Of a DNA stretch of 64,000 nt, positions 28,151-39,500 are shown piece by piece; the first letter of the stretch is position 1; each line of letters starts with the position of its first letter. The notes beneath the pieces were generated by a model. The model was not told the DNA's origin. It saw nothing but the letters and a program-made list of their open reading frames with translations, and ran no database searches. This DNA is from Gammaproteobacteria bacterium (lineage in GTDB: Bacteria; Pseudomonadota; Gammaproteobacteria; Pseudomonadales; Azotimanducaceae), in NCBI GenBank assembly GCA_009840305.1, contig VXNY01000031.1, positions 274,130-338,129 on the forward strand. Direction: 5' to 3'. Position numbers and translations under genes: made by a program.

Positions 28151-29172
28151 CGAAATTCTGTCGTTAATCTGCTTCCCACAACATCAACATCGTCTTTTTG
28201 CTCACCGGTCATGAGTTCAAAAATGGTTTCTTTCAGGTCTTCACCAAGCACCAATACCCTATAAAGAGCGTCTGCTAACGGCATGTACAACTGCATTCGT
28301 TGTTTATAAGCATACACTGCTTTTAAAGTATTAACTCCCTCAGCTAACTTGCCTAGTTTATTCATCGCCTCGTCTAGAGACAATCCTGATGCGAATTGGT
28401 AGCCAAGTTGAAAGTTCCTCGAATGCGGTGAAGTACATGTCGCGACGAGATCTCCGACGCCTGCAAGACCTAGAAATGTATATGGATTGCCCTCCATTGC
28501 CTGTGCAAATCGACTCATCTCGATCAGGCTCCGAGTAATTACCAACGATACCGCGTTTTGTCCAACGTCCAACGCAGTTGCGATACCACAAATGATGGCG
28601 TATACGTTCTTTAGGGCTCCTCCAAGTTCGACGCCGTAAATGTCAGGGCTGGAATATACTCGGAAGGTGCTACTACTCAATCGTTGTTGTACCATCAATC
28701 TTAGCTGACGATCCGGACTAGCAATCACCGTTCCGGCAAACTTTCCTAGCGCTATCTCTTCTGCTAAGTTAGGCCCACTCAACACCCCGATCACACCTGG
28801 TGGTAACTCCTCAGCCAAAATTTCGCTCATCAGTTTGAAGGAGTTATGTTCGACTCCCTTAGTTGCACTCACTGCATACGTGCCGGATTGGATGTGTTGG
28901 CCGACCAAAGTTGCAACATTTCGAAACGAAGCACTCGGTACAGTGACAAATACCAGATCGCACTGTTTTAACGCTAAGCCAATATCCGTTGTCGGTACTA
29001 CGCGCTCGTGAATTGCATGTCCGGGAAGGTATCGACGATTTTCTTTGCAAGCCTCCATGTCCACAAGCTGGTCTTCATCGCGCATCCACAAATACGTTTT
29101 AAAACCATTCGACGCAACGATATTCGCAATTACGGTACCAAAGTTTCCCGCACCTACGACAGCGACAGTCAT
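28147..29172 (-). CDS. gpsA: GpsA, glycerol-3-phosphate dehydrogenase [NAD(P)+]
   Basis: Makes sn-glycerol 3-phosphate from dihydroxyacetone phosphate for phospholipid synthesis. Motifs: NAD(P)-binding VVGAGNFGTVIA, SGPNLAEEIALG, the catalytic-Lys segment LGGALKNVYAI, the AGVGDLVATCTS box with HSRN, and EGVNTLKAVY. The 341-aa length is normal. It lies 10 bases downstream of htpG; in E. coli it is linked to secB instead. Confidence 0.94.
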   Translation of the reverse strand: MTVAVVGAGNFGTVIANIVASNGFKTYLWMRDEDQLVDMEACKENRRYLPGHAIHERVVPTTDIGLALKQCDLVFVTVPSASFRNVATLVGQHIQSGTYAVSATKGVEHNSFKLMSEILAEELPPGVIGVLSGPNLAEEIALGKFAGTVIASPDRQLRLMVQQRLSSSTFRVYSSPDIYGVELGGALKNVYAIICGIATALDVGQNAVSLVITRSLIEMSRFAQAMEGNPYTFLGLAGVGDLVATCTSPHSRNFQLGYQFASGLSLDEAMNKLGKLAEGVNTLKAVYAYKQRMQLYMPLADALYRVLVLGEDLKETIFELMTGEQKDDVDVVGSRLTTEFR

Positions 29173-29182
29173 GTGATGCCCA

Positions 29183-31066
29183 TTAGGCTAACAGTTCAGT
29201 AAGTAATCGATTTACGCGTTTCACGTGTGTGCCTGCTTCAATGGGGTAAGTCCCATCTGCTAAAACGGCCTGTTCGTGTAGTAAATGAACCAAGTCCTCA
29301 AACCTTGCTTCATCTTGCTCTTTAGCTAAGTGCTCTATTAAACTATGTGACGCGTTAATCTCAAGAGTCGGCTTAGATTGTGGTACTTTTTGTCCCGACG
29401 CTTCTAATACCCGACGCATGTGTAGATCGAGATCGTGTTCCCCTAGTACTAAACAAGCTGGGGAGTCGACCAATCGTTTGGACTTACGCACCGATTCGAT
29501 GCCATCCCCCAATACAGCCTTAATTCGTTCCAGAAGCGGCTCATCAATGTTTTCTTCCTCCTCATTCTCAATTTCTTTTTCGTCCTCTTTCTTCTCCGGA
29601 AGATCTAGACTACTTCTAGTGATGTCTTGAAATTTCTTGCCTTCAAATTCATCTAGGTGAGACATCATCCACGCATCAATTGGATCACCGAACACCAGCA
29701 CTTCAATACCTTGACTTAAAAACACTTCTAAGTGCGGGCTATTTCGTGCAGACTGTTCGTTGTCACCGACAACATAATAAATGAATTCCTGATCGTCGGG
29801 TGCCCGGGCGATGTAGTCGCTGAGGGACGTTCTTTGAGGCGCATGATCTTCGCCCGTTGGCACAGAGTCATGCGTAGTGGTAAATCTTAAAAGTTTTATA
29901 AGCGTCTCTCGATTTGGGTTCATTGGAACGGTACCTTCTTTCAAGACATTACCAAAGTTATCCCAAAATCCCCCGAACAGTTCAGGTTCGTCGGTCGCGA
30001 CTTTCTGAAGTCGGTCAAGAACACGACGTGCTAACGCATTACGGATCGTCTCAACAGCTTTGTGCTCTTGGAGCATTTCTCGAGATACGTTCAATGGTAA
30101 GTCATTGGAATCAACGATCCCTTTTACCCATCGCAAATAAGTGGGTAAGAATGTTTCCGCATCGTCCAGAATGAACACACGCTGTACGTAGAGCTTCAGT
30201 CCTCGTGCAGCATCTGGGTTGTACAAATCAAAAGGAGCGCGTTTGGGAATGTAGAGTAAACTGGTATATTCCAATCGGCCTTCGACTCGATTGTGACTCC
30301 ATGCTATAGGATCTTCAAAATCGTGGGAGATGTGCTTGTAAAACTCTTTGTACTCGTCATCGCTGATGTCGGATCTAGACCGAGACCAGAGTGCTGTTGC
30401 CGTATTTACCGTATCTCGTTCGTCCTCTTTCTCTTTGTCCAAGGACGGCATGGTCACGGGACATGCAATATGATCGCTATAGCGTCTCACAATTTCACGC
30501 AAGCGATACGAACTCAAATACTCTTTAGCATCTTCCTTGAGTCTAAGTGTTACTGAGGTGCCTCGAGAGGTTTCAGTGTCTTCAATCGTGAATCCTTCCT
30601 CTCCCGTCGAAGTCCACTTAGTCCCTGTTTCAGTGCCAGCGCGTCGGGTTAGAACGATTACCTCATCCGATACCATAAACGTGCTATAGAACCCGACACC
30701 GAACTGTCCGATCAGTGTTGCATCTGCTTTTTGATCTCCAGTCAGTTGTTTCAAGAATTCTTCGGTGCCAGATTTCGCTATCGTACCCAAATTTTCGATG
30801 ATTTCCTCACGGGACATTCCGATGCCGTTGTCCGAGACTGTGATCGTTCCGGCTTCTTCATCGAAGTCGATGGCGATACCTAACTCTGTATCCTCGCCCA
30901 ACAACTCGTCATTCTCGAGTACTTCGAATCGCAATTTGTCCACGGCATCTGAAGCATTGGAGATGAGTTCGCGCAGAAACACTTCTCGATTCGAATACAG
31001 TGAGTTGATCATCAGGTGCAGAAGTTTCTTGGCTTCTGTCTGAAAACTTAAAGTTTCAGTAGACAT
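29183..31066 (-). CDS. htpG: HtpG, Hsp90 chaperone
   Basis: ATP-dependent cytoplasmic chaperone. The GHKL ATPase domain has LISNASDA, DNGIGM, GQFGVGFYS and the RGTSVTL motif; middle and C-terminal dimerisation domains follow, with the usual acidic linker (about 490-510, Lys/Glu-rich). At 627 aa the length is typical. A promoter-like sequence lies upstream, in the 70-base gap after sucD. Confidence 0.95.
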   Translation of the reverse strand: MSTETLSFQTEAKKLLHLMINSLYSNREVFLRELISNASDAVDKLRFEVLENDELLGEDTELGIAIDFDEEAGTITVSDNGIGMSREEIIENLGTIAKSGTEEFLKQLTGDQKADATLIGQFGVGFYSTFMVSDEVIVLTRRAGTETGTKWTSTGEEGFTIEDTETSRGTSVTLRLKEDAKEYLSSYRLREIVRRYSDHIACPVTMPSLDKEKEDERDTVNTATALWSRSRSDISDDEYKEFYKHISHDFEDPIAWSHNRVEGRLEYTSLLYIPKRAPFDLYNPDAARGLKLYVQRVFILDDAETFLPTYLRWVKGIVDSNDLPLNVSREMLQEHKAVETIRNALARRVLDRLQKVATDEPELFGGFWDNFGNVLKEGTVPMNPNRETLIKLLRFTTTHDSVPTGEDHAPQRTSLSDYIARAPDDQEFIYYVVGDNEQSARNSPHLEVFLSQGIEVLVFGDPIDAWMMSHLDEFEGKKFQDITRSSLDLPEKKEDEKEIENEEEENIDEPLLERIKAVLGDGIESVRKSKRLVDSPACLVLGEHDLDLHMRRVLEASGQKVPQSKPTLEINASHSLIEHLAKEQDEARFEDLVHLLHEQAVLADGTYPIEAGTHVKRVNRLLTELLA

Positions 31067-31096
31067 GTAATTTTCCGATAGTTATAGACTTGGCTA

Positions 31097-31125
31097 AAAA
31101 TATTGTCTATTCACTAAGAATTCAA
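31097..31125 (-). promoter_or_regulatory. Probable htpG promoter
   Basis: Reading the minus strand, TTGAAT is followed after exactly 17 bases by TATTTT, with the -10 about 31 bases before the htpG ATG. The -35 sits in CTTGAA, which also resembles the heat-shock sigma-32 -35 element, but no CCCCAT-like -10 is present, so a sigma-70 promoter is the better call. Confidence 0.45.
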
Positions 31126-31136
31126 GAACTCAAGCA

Positions 31137-32009
31137 TCAACTACTCAATACCTGCGACAGTGCATCCCCAATATGTGCGAGATTTCTCACTGTCTGAGCA
31201 CCAGCTGCATCTAGAGCAGCATATTTGTCCTCTGCGGTGCCTTTACCCCCGGCGATAATCGCGCCAGCGTGCCCCATCCGTTTACCCTTCGGTGCAGTTG
31301 CTCCCGCAATATATGCGATAACTGGCTTGGACACATGCTCCTTGATAAAGTCTGCTGTTTCCTCTTCCGCGGTCCCGCCAATTTCTCCCACCATGACGAT
31401 GGCTTCGGTCTTTGGGTCATTTTCAAATAGTTCGATGACATCAATGAAGTGTGTCCCGGGGATCGGATCTCCACCAATTCCTACACACGTACTCTGTCCA
31501 AATCCGTTATCTGTTATTTGTTTTACGGCTTCATAAGTGAGCGTTCCAGATCGGGACACAACACCCACGTTGCCCGGATGATGAATTTCTGCAGGCATAA
31601 TGCCGATCTTACACTCGCCAGGTGTAATAACGCCTGGACAATTTGGCCCTACTAAGCGCGTAGTTGTTCGGTTTAACAAAGCTTTCGCCCGCAACATGTC
31701 CAATGTCGGAATGCCTTCCGTGATGCATACCACTAAATCTAACCCGGCTTCGATGCTCTCGAATATGGAATCGAGACAAAACGGTGCGGGGACGTAAATC
31801 ACCGAGACGGTCGCGCCTGTGGATGCTACCGCGTCCTTGACCGTATTAAATACTGGTAGTCCAAGATGCTCCGAACCTCCGCGACCTGGGGTAACTCCGG
31901 CAACCAATTTTGTTCCATAAGCGAGTGCTTGAGTGCTGTGAAGAGTACCCTGGGATCCTGTTAGTCCTTGACATAAAACTCTTGTGTTTCGGTCGACTAA
32001 TATGCTCAC
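31137..32009 (-). CDS. sucD: SucD, succinyl-CoA synthetase alpha subunit
   Basis: Alpha subunit of the TCA-cycle enzyme that converts succinyl-CoA to succinate with nucleotide phosphorylation. It has the CoA-binding [13 protein letters not shown], the GPNCPG segment, and the phosphohistidine loop [10 protein letters not shown]. At 290 aa it is standard. It overlaps sucC by 4 bases (ATGA) and ends the operon. Confidence 0.96.
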   Translation of the reverse strand: MSILVDRNTRVLCQGLTGSQGTLHSTQALAYGTKLVAGVTPGRGGSEHLGLPVFNTVKDAVASTGATVSVIYVPAPFCLDSIFESIEAGLDLVVCITEGIPTLDMLRAKALLNRTTTRLVGPNCPGVITPGECKIGIMPAEIHHPGNVGVVSRSGTLTYEAVKQITDNGFGQSTCVGIGGDPIPGTHFIDVIELFENDPKTEAIVMVGEIGGTAEEETADFIKEHVSKPVIAYIAGATAPKGKRMGHAGAIIAGGKGTAEDKYAALDAAGAQTVRNLAHIGDALSQVLSS

Positions 32010-33175
32010 AATTGTCCTCCAGCTGCTTCCACGGACTTTTGTGCTGCATCTTGTAGAGTATCTGCTGCGATAATCGCCAAACCACTCGCTCGTAGAAATT
32101 CTCGACCCTCGTCGGCACTGTTGCCGTCAAAGCGCACGATCACCGGTACGCTGACTCCTACCTCCCGATACGCCTCAACAATTCCTTCAGCAATTACAGC
32201 GCACGAGACAATACCTCCAAAAATGTTGATGAGAACCGCGCGTACCTGAGGGTCGGAAAGAATTATTTTGAAGGCCTCGGCAACGGAAGCGGCATTCACG
32301 CCGCCACCGACGTCTAAGAAGTTTGCCGGACTACCCCCATACAACTTTACTAGATCCATCGTTCCCATAGCAAGCCCAGCACCATTGACCATACAACCAA
32401 TATTTCCATCCATAGCGACGTAACTAAGTTTGAATTTAGCGGCGTGTTCTTCTCTAGAGTCTTCTTGCGTCGGATCCCGCAACTCAGCAAGTTTTGGCTG
32501 ACGAAAAATTGCATTGCTGTCAATGTTGATTTTTGCATCCAAACAATGAACATCGCCGGCTGTAGTCACCACTAACGGATTCACTTCAACAAGCGCGCAG
32601 TCGAGTTCATGAAACAAGCGACAAAGGTTCAAGAAAACGGAGGTGAATTGCCGTACTTGGTTCTTCTCTAATCCTAGCTCATACGCCATCGCACGACCTT
32701 GAAACGCTTGGGCACCGATGCTCGAATCTACGGTAGCTCTTATGATCTTCTCAGGGTTTTCCTCAGCCACTGTTTCGATCTCAATCCCACCTTCTGTTGA
32801 AGCCATGACAACGACGCTCTGGCATGCGCGATCGATTACGGCACCGAGGTAAATTTCACGTGCGATATCGGTAAGCGATTCATAGTAAATACTAGATACC
32901 TGTTGTCCGTCTTTATCAGTTTGATGAGTGACTAGTCGCTTACCTAGCCACTCGGACGCGAATTCCTTCGCTGCGTCCTCGCTCGAAACAAGCTTGACCC
33001 CACCGGACTTGCCTCGACCCCCCGCATGGACTTGAACCTTGGCTACCCAAGAATCGCCGCCAATCTTTGCTAGAGCTTTGGGTACATCGCTAGTACTTTG
33101 AACGACCTGACCCGTAGAAACAGGTAATCCATACTCGTGAAATAATGCTTTAGCTTGATACTCGTGGAGATTCAA
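32006..33175 (-). CDS. sucC: SucC, succinyl-CoA synthetase beta subunit
   Basis: Beta subunit with an ATP-grasp fold (start [24 protein letters not shown]) and the C-terminal region ending in the NIFGGIV-containing ligase domain. At 389 aa it matches E. coli SucC closely. It is coupled to sucD by a 4-base overlap and lies about 90 bases after lpd. Confidence 0.96.
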   Translation of the reverse strand: MNLHEYQAKALFHEYGLPVSTGQVVQSTSDVPKALAKIGGDSWVAKVQVHAGGRGKSGGVKLVSSEDAAKEFASEWLGKRLVTHQTDKDGQQVSSIYYESLTDIAREIYLGAVIDRACQSVVVMASTEGGIEIETVAEENPEKIIRATVDSSIGAQAFQGRAMAYELGLEKNQVRQFTSVFLNLCRLFHELDCALVEVNPLVVTTAGDVHCLDAKINIDSNAIFRQPKLAELRDPTQEDSREEHAAKFKLSYVAMDGNIGCMVNGAGLAMGTMDLVKLYGGSPANFLDVGGGVNAASVAEAFKIILSDPQVRAVLINIFGGIVSCAVIAEGIVEAYREVGVSVPVIVRFDGNSADEGREFLRASGLAIIAADTLQDAAQKSVEAAGGQL

Positions 33176-33262
33176 TTGATTGTTTTTCCTTTCTTTGAGT
33201 GTGCGGGTATGAAGTCAGGCGTCCGATATCAAATCAACGCATGATGTGAAAGAGCGGTTTCT

Positions 33263-34699
33263 CTACTTCTTCTTTCTTCGATTGACCGTGTGGATTGCGT
33301 TTCCGCCAACGCTTAGCGCAGCTTCATGCACGGACTCTGAAAGCGATGGATGGGCAAACATCGTCAACGCAAGATCCTCTGCAGTAGCCCCAAACTCCAT
33401 TGCGATAACACCTTGCGCGATGAGCTCAGACGCTTGAGCACCAAGAATGTGGACTCCCCGTATTCGATCGGTTTTCGCGTCGGCGATGATTTTGACAAAA
33501 CCCTCGGTTTCATGAGCGGCCATTGCGCGACCATTCGCACTATAGGAAAACATCCCACTGTTAAACTTCTCCCCGTTCGCTTTGAGTTCATCTTCACTTT
33601 GACCAACCCAGGCGATCTCCGGATGCGTGTAAATCACTGAAGGGACTGTTTCATAGTTCACAATCGGTTTGTGTCCAGCGATTCTTTCTGCGACCATCAC
33701 ACCCTCTTCCATACCCTTGTGCGCTAACATCGGACCACGTACTACATCTCCAACCGCATATACGTCGGGTGCATCCGTCAAACAAAGATCATTAACAAAC
33801 AAAAATCCTCGTTCATCGATATTGACTTCACATTCCTGACTGAGCAAATCCTCGGTATAGGGTCGACGTCCCACTGCAACAATTAGCTTATCGCATTCAA
33901 GTACTAGGTCTTCACCCTTGAGCTGGTACGAAACCTTTACCACTCCGTCTTCGACAGTTGACGACACTACTCTTGCACCAAGGCGTACGTCTAAGCCTTG
34001 CTTCTTAAAGATTTTCAAAGCCTCACGCGCAGCGCGGCGGTCAGCCATCGGTAAGAAGTCATCAAGTGCTTCCAAGATCACCACTTCTGCGCCAAATCTG
34101 TTCCAAACGCTGCCAAGTTCCAATCCCACAATCCCAGCACCGATGACACCCAAACGTTTCGGTACTTCTTCAAACTCCAACGCATCGGTGGAATCTACGA
34201 TCAATTCGTGGTCGATTCTCGCCGCTGGGATGTCGATAGGTGTGGAGCCAGGTGCCAAAATGACATGATTTGCAGTGATTGTTTCTTGTGATCCGTCGTG
34301 CCTAGTGTAAGTTACCTCGCGACCGCTGCCGAGTTGTCCCGTACCTGGTAAGAAGGTTACATCGTTTCCTTTGAATAAGACGTCAATACCGGATGTCAGC
34401 TTGTCCACAATTGAGTTCTTGTAGGCCAACATCTTCGAAATGTCTATTTGGTGTTCCTCGACAGAAATTCCCATCTTTTGAAATTCGCTCATCCGTACAA
34501 AGGTATAGGACACGTCGAGAAGTGCTTTCGAGGGGATACATCCCCAATTCAAACAGGTCCCGCCCAAAGTAGGTTTACCGTTGCGATCAATAGACTTGTC
34601 AATACAAATGACTGCGTGACCAAGTTGCGCGCTTCGAATCGCAGCGGCATAGCCGGCTGGACCCGCTCCGATGACGACAATATCAGCTTCACGACTCAT
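33263..34699 (-). CDS. lpdA: Dihydrolipoyl dehydrogenase (E3)
   Basis: Flavoprotein that reoxidises lipoamide in 2-oxoacid dehydrogenase complexes, passing electrons to NAD+. FAD-binding GAGPAGYAAA, redox-active disulfide GGTCLNWGCIPSKALL, second dinucleotide site GAGIVGLELG, and the C-terminal His-Glu dyad in HAHPSLSE (read FAHPSLSESVHEA). At 478 aa it is normal. Its place between sucB and sucC, as in Pseudomonas, suggests an E3 dedicated to 2-oxoglutarate dehydrogenase, though it may serve other complexes. Confidence 0.95.
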   Translation of the reverse strand: MSREADIVVIGAGPAGYAAAIRSAQLGHAVICIDKSIDRNGKPTLGGTCLNWGCIPSKALLDVSYTFVRMSEFQKMGISVEEHQIDISKMLAYKNSIVDKLTSGIDVLFKGNDVTFLPGTGQLGSGREVTYTRHDGSQETITANHVILAPGSTPIDIPAARIDHELIVDSTDALEFEEVPKRLGVIGAGIVGLELGSVWNRFGAEVVILEALDDFLPMADRRAAREALKIFKKQGLDVRLGARVVSSTVEDGVVKVSYQLKGEDLVLECDKLIVAVGRRPYTEDLLSQECEVNIDERGFLFVNDLCLTDAPDVYAVGDVVRGPMLAHKGMEEGVMVAERIAGHKPIVNYETVPSVIYTHPEIAWVGQSEDELKANGEKFNSGMFSYSANGRAMAAHETEGFVKIIADAKTDRIRGVHILGAQASELIAQGVIAMEFGATAEDLALTMFAHPSLSESVHEAALSVGGNAIHTVNRRKKK

Positions 34700-34710
34700 T
34701 TCTTTTCTCC

Positions 34711-35922
34711 CTAAAGTTCCAGCAAAATACGCGCTGGATCTTCCAGCATTCCTTTAATCGCAACCAAAAATCGCACCGCCTCAGAACCGTCAATTAGCCG
34801 ATGGTCATAAGACAGCGCTAAATACATCATGGGGCGGATCTCGACATTGCCATCCACAACGACTGGTCGTTCCTGAATCTTATGCATTCCCAAGATTGCG
34901 GTTTGCGGGGGATTCAATATTGGTGTCGACATCAGCGACCCGAATACTCCACCATTGGAAATAGTGAAGGTTCCTCCCTGCATGTCTTCAATCGCCAACT
35001 TACCGTCTCGAGCCTTTTGTCCAAACTCTACTATTTGATCTTCGATTTGAGCAAGCCCTAAAGCATCGGCATCTCGGACGACTGGTACTACCAAACCGCG
35101 CTCGGTGCTAACTGCGACTCCAATGTCATAAAAGCCGTGATAGACGATGTCGGAGCCGTCAATGGACGCATTCACTAAAGGAAATCTTTTGAGGGCTTCT
35201 ACGGAAGCTCGAACGAAAAAGCTCATGAAGCCCAATCTCGTCCCGTTGTGCGCACGCTGAAACTCTTCTTGATATTGCTTGCGCATACGAACAATTGGAG
35301 CCATATCTGCTTCGTTGAAAGTCGTAAGCATCGCGGCTGTCTGTTGGGCTTCGACCAATCGATTCGCGATCGTCGCGCGTAATCTTGTCATTGGTACGCG
35401 ACGTTCGACTCGTTCCCCAGTGTCTCCGGATGGTTCCTCTATTTCTGGTTCGGGAGCTTTTGCTCGCCCTGTCTTTGCTTCTACGCGAACAGTCCGGGAG
35501 GCAATCGCCGCTTCTACATCGCCTTTGGTAATCATCCCACCGCGACCAGAACCGCGGACTGACGCCAAATCAATGCTGTTTTCTAAGGCTAGTTTCCGAG
35601 CCGAAGGAGCGGCAGCGACCTCTTTCTGTTCGGTGTCTACGGGTTGATCGCTTGTTTGCTCAGATTGTTCTACAGCAGGAGGGTCTCCTTCTTCGACGAC
35701 GGCGATCAAATCGAGACCAACGACTGTCGCGCCTTCAGGTTTCACGATCTTCGCAACGGTCCCAGCTACCGGTGATGGAATCTCTAACGTTGTTTTCTCC
35801 GTCTCAACATCCGCTAGCAGTTCATCCCTTGCAATAAACTCTCCCTCGCGCTTATACCATTTTGTAAGCTCCCCTTCGACAATGGATTCGGGAAACGCTG
35901 GAGTAGTAATTTCAGTGGTCAC
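34711..35922 (-). CDS. sucB: SucB, dihydrolipoyllysine succinyltransferase (E2)
   Basis: Core E2 of the 2-oxoglutarate dehydrogenase complex. One lipoyl domain (residues 1-75, lipoyl Lys in [11 protein letters not shown]), a flexible Ala/Pro/Glu-rich linker, the E3-binding domain (about 110-145, starting [13 protein letters not shown]), and the catalytic domain ending with [13 protein letters not shown] (His-Asp). The open frame extends further upstream, but homology and a GGAAG site put the start at the GTG at 35922, overlapping sucA by 11 bases and giving 403 aa. Confidence 0.94.
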   Translation of the reverse strand: MTTEITTPAFPESIVEGELTKWYKREGEFIARDELLADVETEKTTLEIPSPVAGTVAKIVKPEGATVVGLDLIAVVEEGDPPAVEQSEQTSDQPVDTEQKEVAAAPSARKLALENSIDLASVRGSGRGGMITKGDVEAAIASRTVRVEAKTGRAKAPEPEIEEPSGDTGERVERRVPMTRLRATIANRLVEAQQTAAMLTTFNEADMAPIVRMRKQYQEEFQRAHNGTRLGFMSFFVRASVEALKRFPLVNASIDGSDIVYHGFYDIGVAVSTERGLVVPVVRDADALGLAQIEDQIVEFGQKARDGKLAIEDMQGGTFTISNGGVFGSLMSTPILNPPQTAILGMHKIQERPVVVDGNVEIRPMMYLALSYDHRLIDGSEAVRFLVAIKGMLEDPARILLEL

Positions 35923-38770
35923 GTATTTCTTCCAAATTTCCAAAAAGTGCTTCTTCGACAAGTTCGCGCTGTTGTCGAGCATGGCGCGCTGGTAGACCTA
36001 CGGCTGGTGCCGCATACGGTTTACGTCCCGCATATTTAAGCGATAAATTTTTATGGGTTGTTCCGACTGCTCGCTCCATATGGTGCTTGCTGGAATACCA
36101 TGCACCTTGGTTCTTAGGTTCTTCCTGACACCACACTACAGTCTTTAACGCGCTGTACTGGGACAGAACCTCAAGAAATTCATCAAGGGGAAATGGATAC
36201 AACTGTTCTAAACGGACAATCCCAACCGTTTTGCAGTTTGCTTCCCGTCGCCTAGCGAGTAAGTCATAATACACCTTCCCGCTACACAAAACAAGTCGTT
36301 CGACTTCTTTTGGTTTCAATGGATCATACTCATCGATTACGTTACGAAACGAACCATTTGCTAGCTCGTCGATTGTCGACGTAGCGAGTTTGTGTCGGAG
36401 GAGACTCTTGGGCGTTAAAGTAATCAACGGTCGACGCATGGGCCGGATCATCTGGCGACGCAATAAGTGAAAAATTTGTGAAGGTGTCGTTGGGATACAA
36501 ACTTGAATGTTGTGTTGCGCACACATTTGCATAAACCGCTCAAGTCTCGCAGACGAATGTTCGGGTCCCTGTCCTTCTAAGCCATGAGGTAGAAAGATGA
36601 CTAAACCACACTGCCGTCCCCACTTAGCCTCACCACTAGATATAAATTGATCAAATACGACTTGAGCTCCATTGGCAAAGTCACCGAATTGAGCCTCCCA
36701 AATGACGAGCGAGTTCGGTGCGGTCGTTGCGTAACCATACTCAAATGCGAGTACCGCTTCTTCTGACAGCAATGAGTCGTAAATCTCAAATCTTCGTTTC
36801 TTGAACCCTTCCTGAATCGGTATCACTTGCTCACCCGTACTCTGACAGTACACACAAGCATGCCGATGGGAAAACGTCCCCACCCCAACATCTTGTCCGG
36901 TGATCCTAACTTCAAAACCTTGATCTAGCAATGTCGCATATGCCGCCATCTCGCCAAAGCCCCAATTAACGGCAAGACCTCCAGCGGCCATGTGACGTCG
37001 ATCGGCATAAATGCCTTGTACTTGTTTGTGCAGTTTTGTTCCTTTTGGAATTCTGTTTGCTTTCGCCATGACCTGCTGGAGACGAAGTAACGGAAACGAG
37101 GTGTCGGCGGGTTCGTCCCAGTTATGTCCAATATACGGCTTCCAGTCGACGAACATACTCGTATCGGGTTCTTTAATAACCGACAGTGCTATAGTCTCAC
37201 CTCGGTCTAAACGATCTCGCACCGTTGTAGCCAATACTTCAGATTCACCCCTCGAGACGACACCTTCCTCAGCTAGGCGATCAGCATAAATCTTTCGCGT
37301 GGTTGGATGACGCCTGATTTGTTGGTACATCAATGGCTGCGTTTTCATTGGATCTTCGGCTTCGTTATGACCGCGACGTCGATAACAAACCAAATCTATA
37401 ACGACATCCTTACCAAAAACATTTACGTAATCTGATGCTATTTGAGCAACGAACGTCACTGCTTCGGGATCGTCCGCGTTAACGTGGAAAATGGGCGCGC
37501 GAATTATCTTTGCAACTTCACTGCAATATTCCGTCGAGCGCGCGTCTTCCAGTCGGCTCGTGGTAAACCCGACCTGGTTATTAATAATGATGTGCATCGT
37601 CCCACCCGTGGAAAATCCTCGAGTCTGAGACATTTGAAAGGTTTCCATGACGACCCCTTGTCCGGCGATGGCCGCATCACCATGGATTAAGATCGGAAAC
37701 ACCTGTTCTCGGCTGGCATCAGCACGCCGGTCCTGCCGTGCTCGGCAAGATCCTTCGACTACCGGTCCAACGATCTCCAGGTGCGACGGGTTGAAAGCAA
37801 GCGCGAGATGGATTTGGCGACCGTGAGTCTCCAGATTTGTCGAAAATCCCATGTGATACTTCACGTCTCCAGTTTCGTACTGTCGACGCGCTCGACCTTC
37901 AAATTCTTGAAATAGCTCGCTAGCTTGTTTTCCAAGCAAGTTTACAAGAACATTCAGTCTGCCTCGGTGGGCCATCCCAATGACGACTTCTTGGACTTGC
38001 CACATTCCTGAACGCTGAGTTATCTCATGCAGCATTGGGATCAAGCTCTCCGCTCCTTCCAAGCCGAATCTCTTCGTACCCGGATACCGATTGTGTAAGT
38101 ATCGTTCGAGTCCTTCTGCAGCGGTAAGGCGTTCCAATATCCGGTATTTCGTCTGGTCGTCAAATTGCATCTGAGAGTGAACACTCTCTAACCGGCCACG
38201 AATCCATTCCCTTTCCTGAGTGGAAGTCACGTACACATACTCTGTACCGATAGAGCCACAATAGGTCTTTTCTAAAGCGTCGACGATATCGCGAAGTTTG
38301 GCATCTTTCTCAGTGAACAGGTGCGACGATCCAATATGAAACACTGTGTCAAAGTCAGCCATGCTCAGGCCGTGAAACTTCAATTCAAGATCCGCCGCCT
38401 TCTCTCGCTCCCAGACGCCTAGTGGATCAATTCGAGCCTTACGGTGCCCCCGAGATTGATAGGACTCGATGAGTTCCATCACTTGGATTTGTTTTCGATG
38501 GTATTCCGAGAGTATGGAGGTGCTGACTCGTTCCGGCCTAGCCTTAAGGCGATTTCGACCGAGTCTTTCGAAGTGATGAACGATCGTACTGTGAGCAATA
38601 TCCGGATGCCCATTATCTGCTTGGGGAAGCGTGTGGAAATAGTCTCGCCATTCCTGAGGAACTAGGTTCGCACTCTCTAAATATTTTTCGTACATCGCTT
38701 CGATGTACGCAACGCTACCTCCCGCAAGATGAGAACTTGCTTCCATTCGTTCTAGAAAAGAGTCAGTCAT
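35912..38770 (-). CDS. sucA: SucA, 2-oxoglutarate dehydrogenase E1
   Basis: Thiamine-diphosphate-dependent E1 that decarboxylates 2-oxoglutarate. A 952-aa protein with the N-terminal E2-binding helix region ([20 protein letters not shown]), [24 protein letters not shown], the ThDP motif GDAAIAGQG...NNQVGFTT and the transketolase-like C-terminal half. Length and motifs are standard. It is 22 bases downstream of sdhB. Confidence 0.96.
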   Translation of the reverse strand: MTDSFLERMEASSHLAGGSVAYIEAMYEKYLESANLVPQEWRDYFHTLPQADNGHPDIAHSTIVHHFERLGRNRLKARPERVSTSILSEYHRKQIQVMELIESYQSRGHRKARIDPLGVWEREKAADLELKFHGLSMADFDTVFHIGSSHLFTEKDAKLRDIVDALEKTYCGSIGTEYVYVTSTQEREWIRGRLESVHSQMQFDDQTKYRILERLTAAEGLERYLHNRYPGTKRFGLEGAESLIPMLHEITQRSGMWQVQEVVIGMAHRGRLNVLVNLLGKQASELFQEFEGRARRQYETGDVKYHMGFSTNLETHGRQIHLALAFNPSHLEIVGPVVEGSCRARQDRRADASREQVFPILIHGDAAIAGQGVVMETFQMSQTRGFSTGGTMHIIINNQVGFTTSRLEDARSTEYCSEVAKIIRAPIFHVNADDPEAVTFVAQIASDYVNVFGKDVVIDLVCYRRRGHNEAEDPMKTQPLMYQQIRRHPTTRKIYADRLAEEGVVSRGESEVLATTVRDRLDRGETIALSVIKEPDTSMFVDWKPYIGHNWDEPADTSFPLLRLQQVMAKANRIPKGTKLHKQVQGIYADRRHMAAGGLAVNWGFGEMAAYATLLDQGFEVRITGQDVGVGTFSHRHACVYCQSTGEQVIPIQEGFKKRRFEIYDSLLSEEAVLAFEYGYATTAPNSLVIWEAQFGDFANGAQVVFDQFISSGEAKWGRQCGLVIFLPHGLEGQGPEHSSARLERFMQMCAQHNIQVCIPTTPSQIFHLLRRQMIRPMRRPLITLTPKSLLRHKLATSTIDELANGSFRNVIDEYDPLKPKEVERLVLCSGKVYYDLLARRREANCKTVGIVRLEQLYPFPLDEFLEVLSQYSALKTVVWCQEEPKNQGAWYSSKHHMERAVGTTHKNLSLKYAGRKPYAAPAVGLPARHARQQRELVEEALFGNLEEIRDH

Positions 38771-38792
38771 TGTTCTTCCTCAAAGTGTACCA

Positions 38793-39497
38793 CTAAGTTC
38801 CTTCTTTCACCATAAGCGATCGGATCTTCCCGATGGCTCTTGTCGGATTCAGATCTTTTGGACAGACGCTAGCACAGTTCATAATGCTACGACAGCGAAA
38901 TACACTGAAATGATCATCGAGTTTTGACAATCTCGCTTCGGTTGCGGTATCGCGGCTGTCTGCAATAAATCGATAAGCGTGTAACAGGGCTGCCGGACCG
39001 AGAAATTTATCGGGATTCCACCAATACGAAGGACATGCAGTAGTACAGCACGCACACAAAATACACTCATACAGACCTTCTAACTTTTCTCGATCTTCGA
39101 TACTCTGAAGCCGCTCCTTCGGCGGCGGTAAATCCTCATTGATCAAAAAAGGATCGGCGCGTTCGTACTGTTTGTAGAACTGCGACATATCCACAACAAG
39201 ATCACGAATCACCGGTAGTCCCGGTAACGGACGCAGAACAAGCCGGTTGCGAGAAATTACTGATCCGACCGGCGTCTTACACGCGAGCCCATTAGTCCCG
39301 TTCATGTTCATACCGTCGGACCCACACACGCCCTCCCGACAAGAACGGCGATAAGTAATAGAGGGGTCTTTAATCTTGAGCTGTTCCAATACGTCAAGGA
39401 CCATCAAATCGCGACCTTCAGGCCGCGCAAATTCGTAGTCTTGCATCCTTGGTTTGGTGTCCTGTTCAGGAATGTAGCGATATATGCTTACCAGCAC
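38793..39497 (-). CDS. sdhB: SdhB, succinate dehydrogenase iron-sulfur subunit
   Basis: Carries the three Fe-S clusters between the flavin and the quinone site. The cysteine sets are CREGVCGSDGM (2Fe-2S), CILCACCTTACPSYWW (4Fe-4S) and CRSIMNCASVCPKDLNP (3Fe-4S). At 234 aa it is normal. It is 3 bases downstream of sdhA. Confidence 0.96.
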   Translation of the reverse strand: MLVSIYRYIPEQDTKPRMQDYEFARPEGRDLMVLDVLEQLKIKDPSITYRRSCREGVCGSDGMNMNGTNGLACKTPVGSVISRNRLVLRPLPGLPVIRDLVVDMSQFYKQYERADPFLINEDLPPPKERLQSIEDREKLEGLYECILCACCTTACPSYWWNPDKFLGPAALLHAYRFIADSRDTATEARLSKLDDHFSVFRCRSIMNCASVCPKDLNPTRAIGKIRSLMVKEGT

Positions 39498-39500
39498 GAT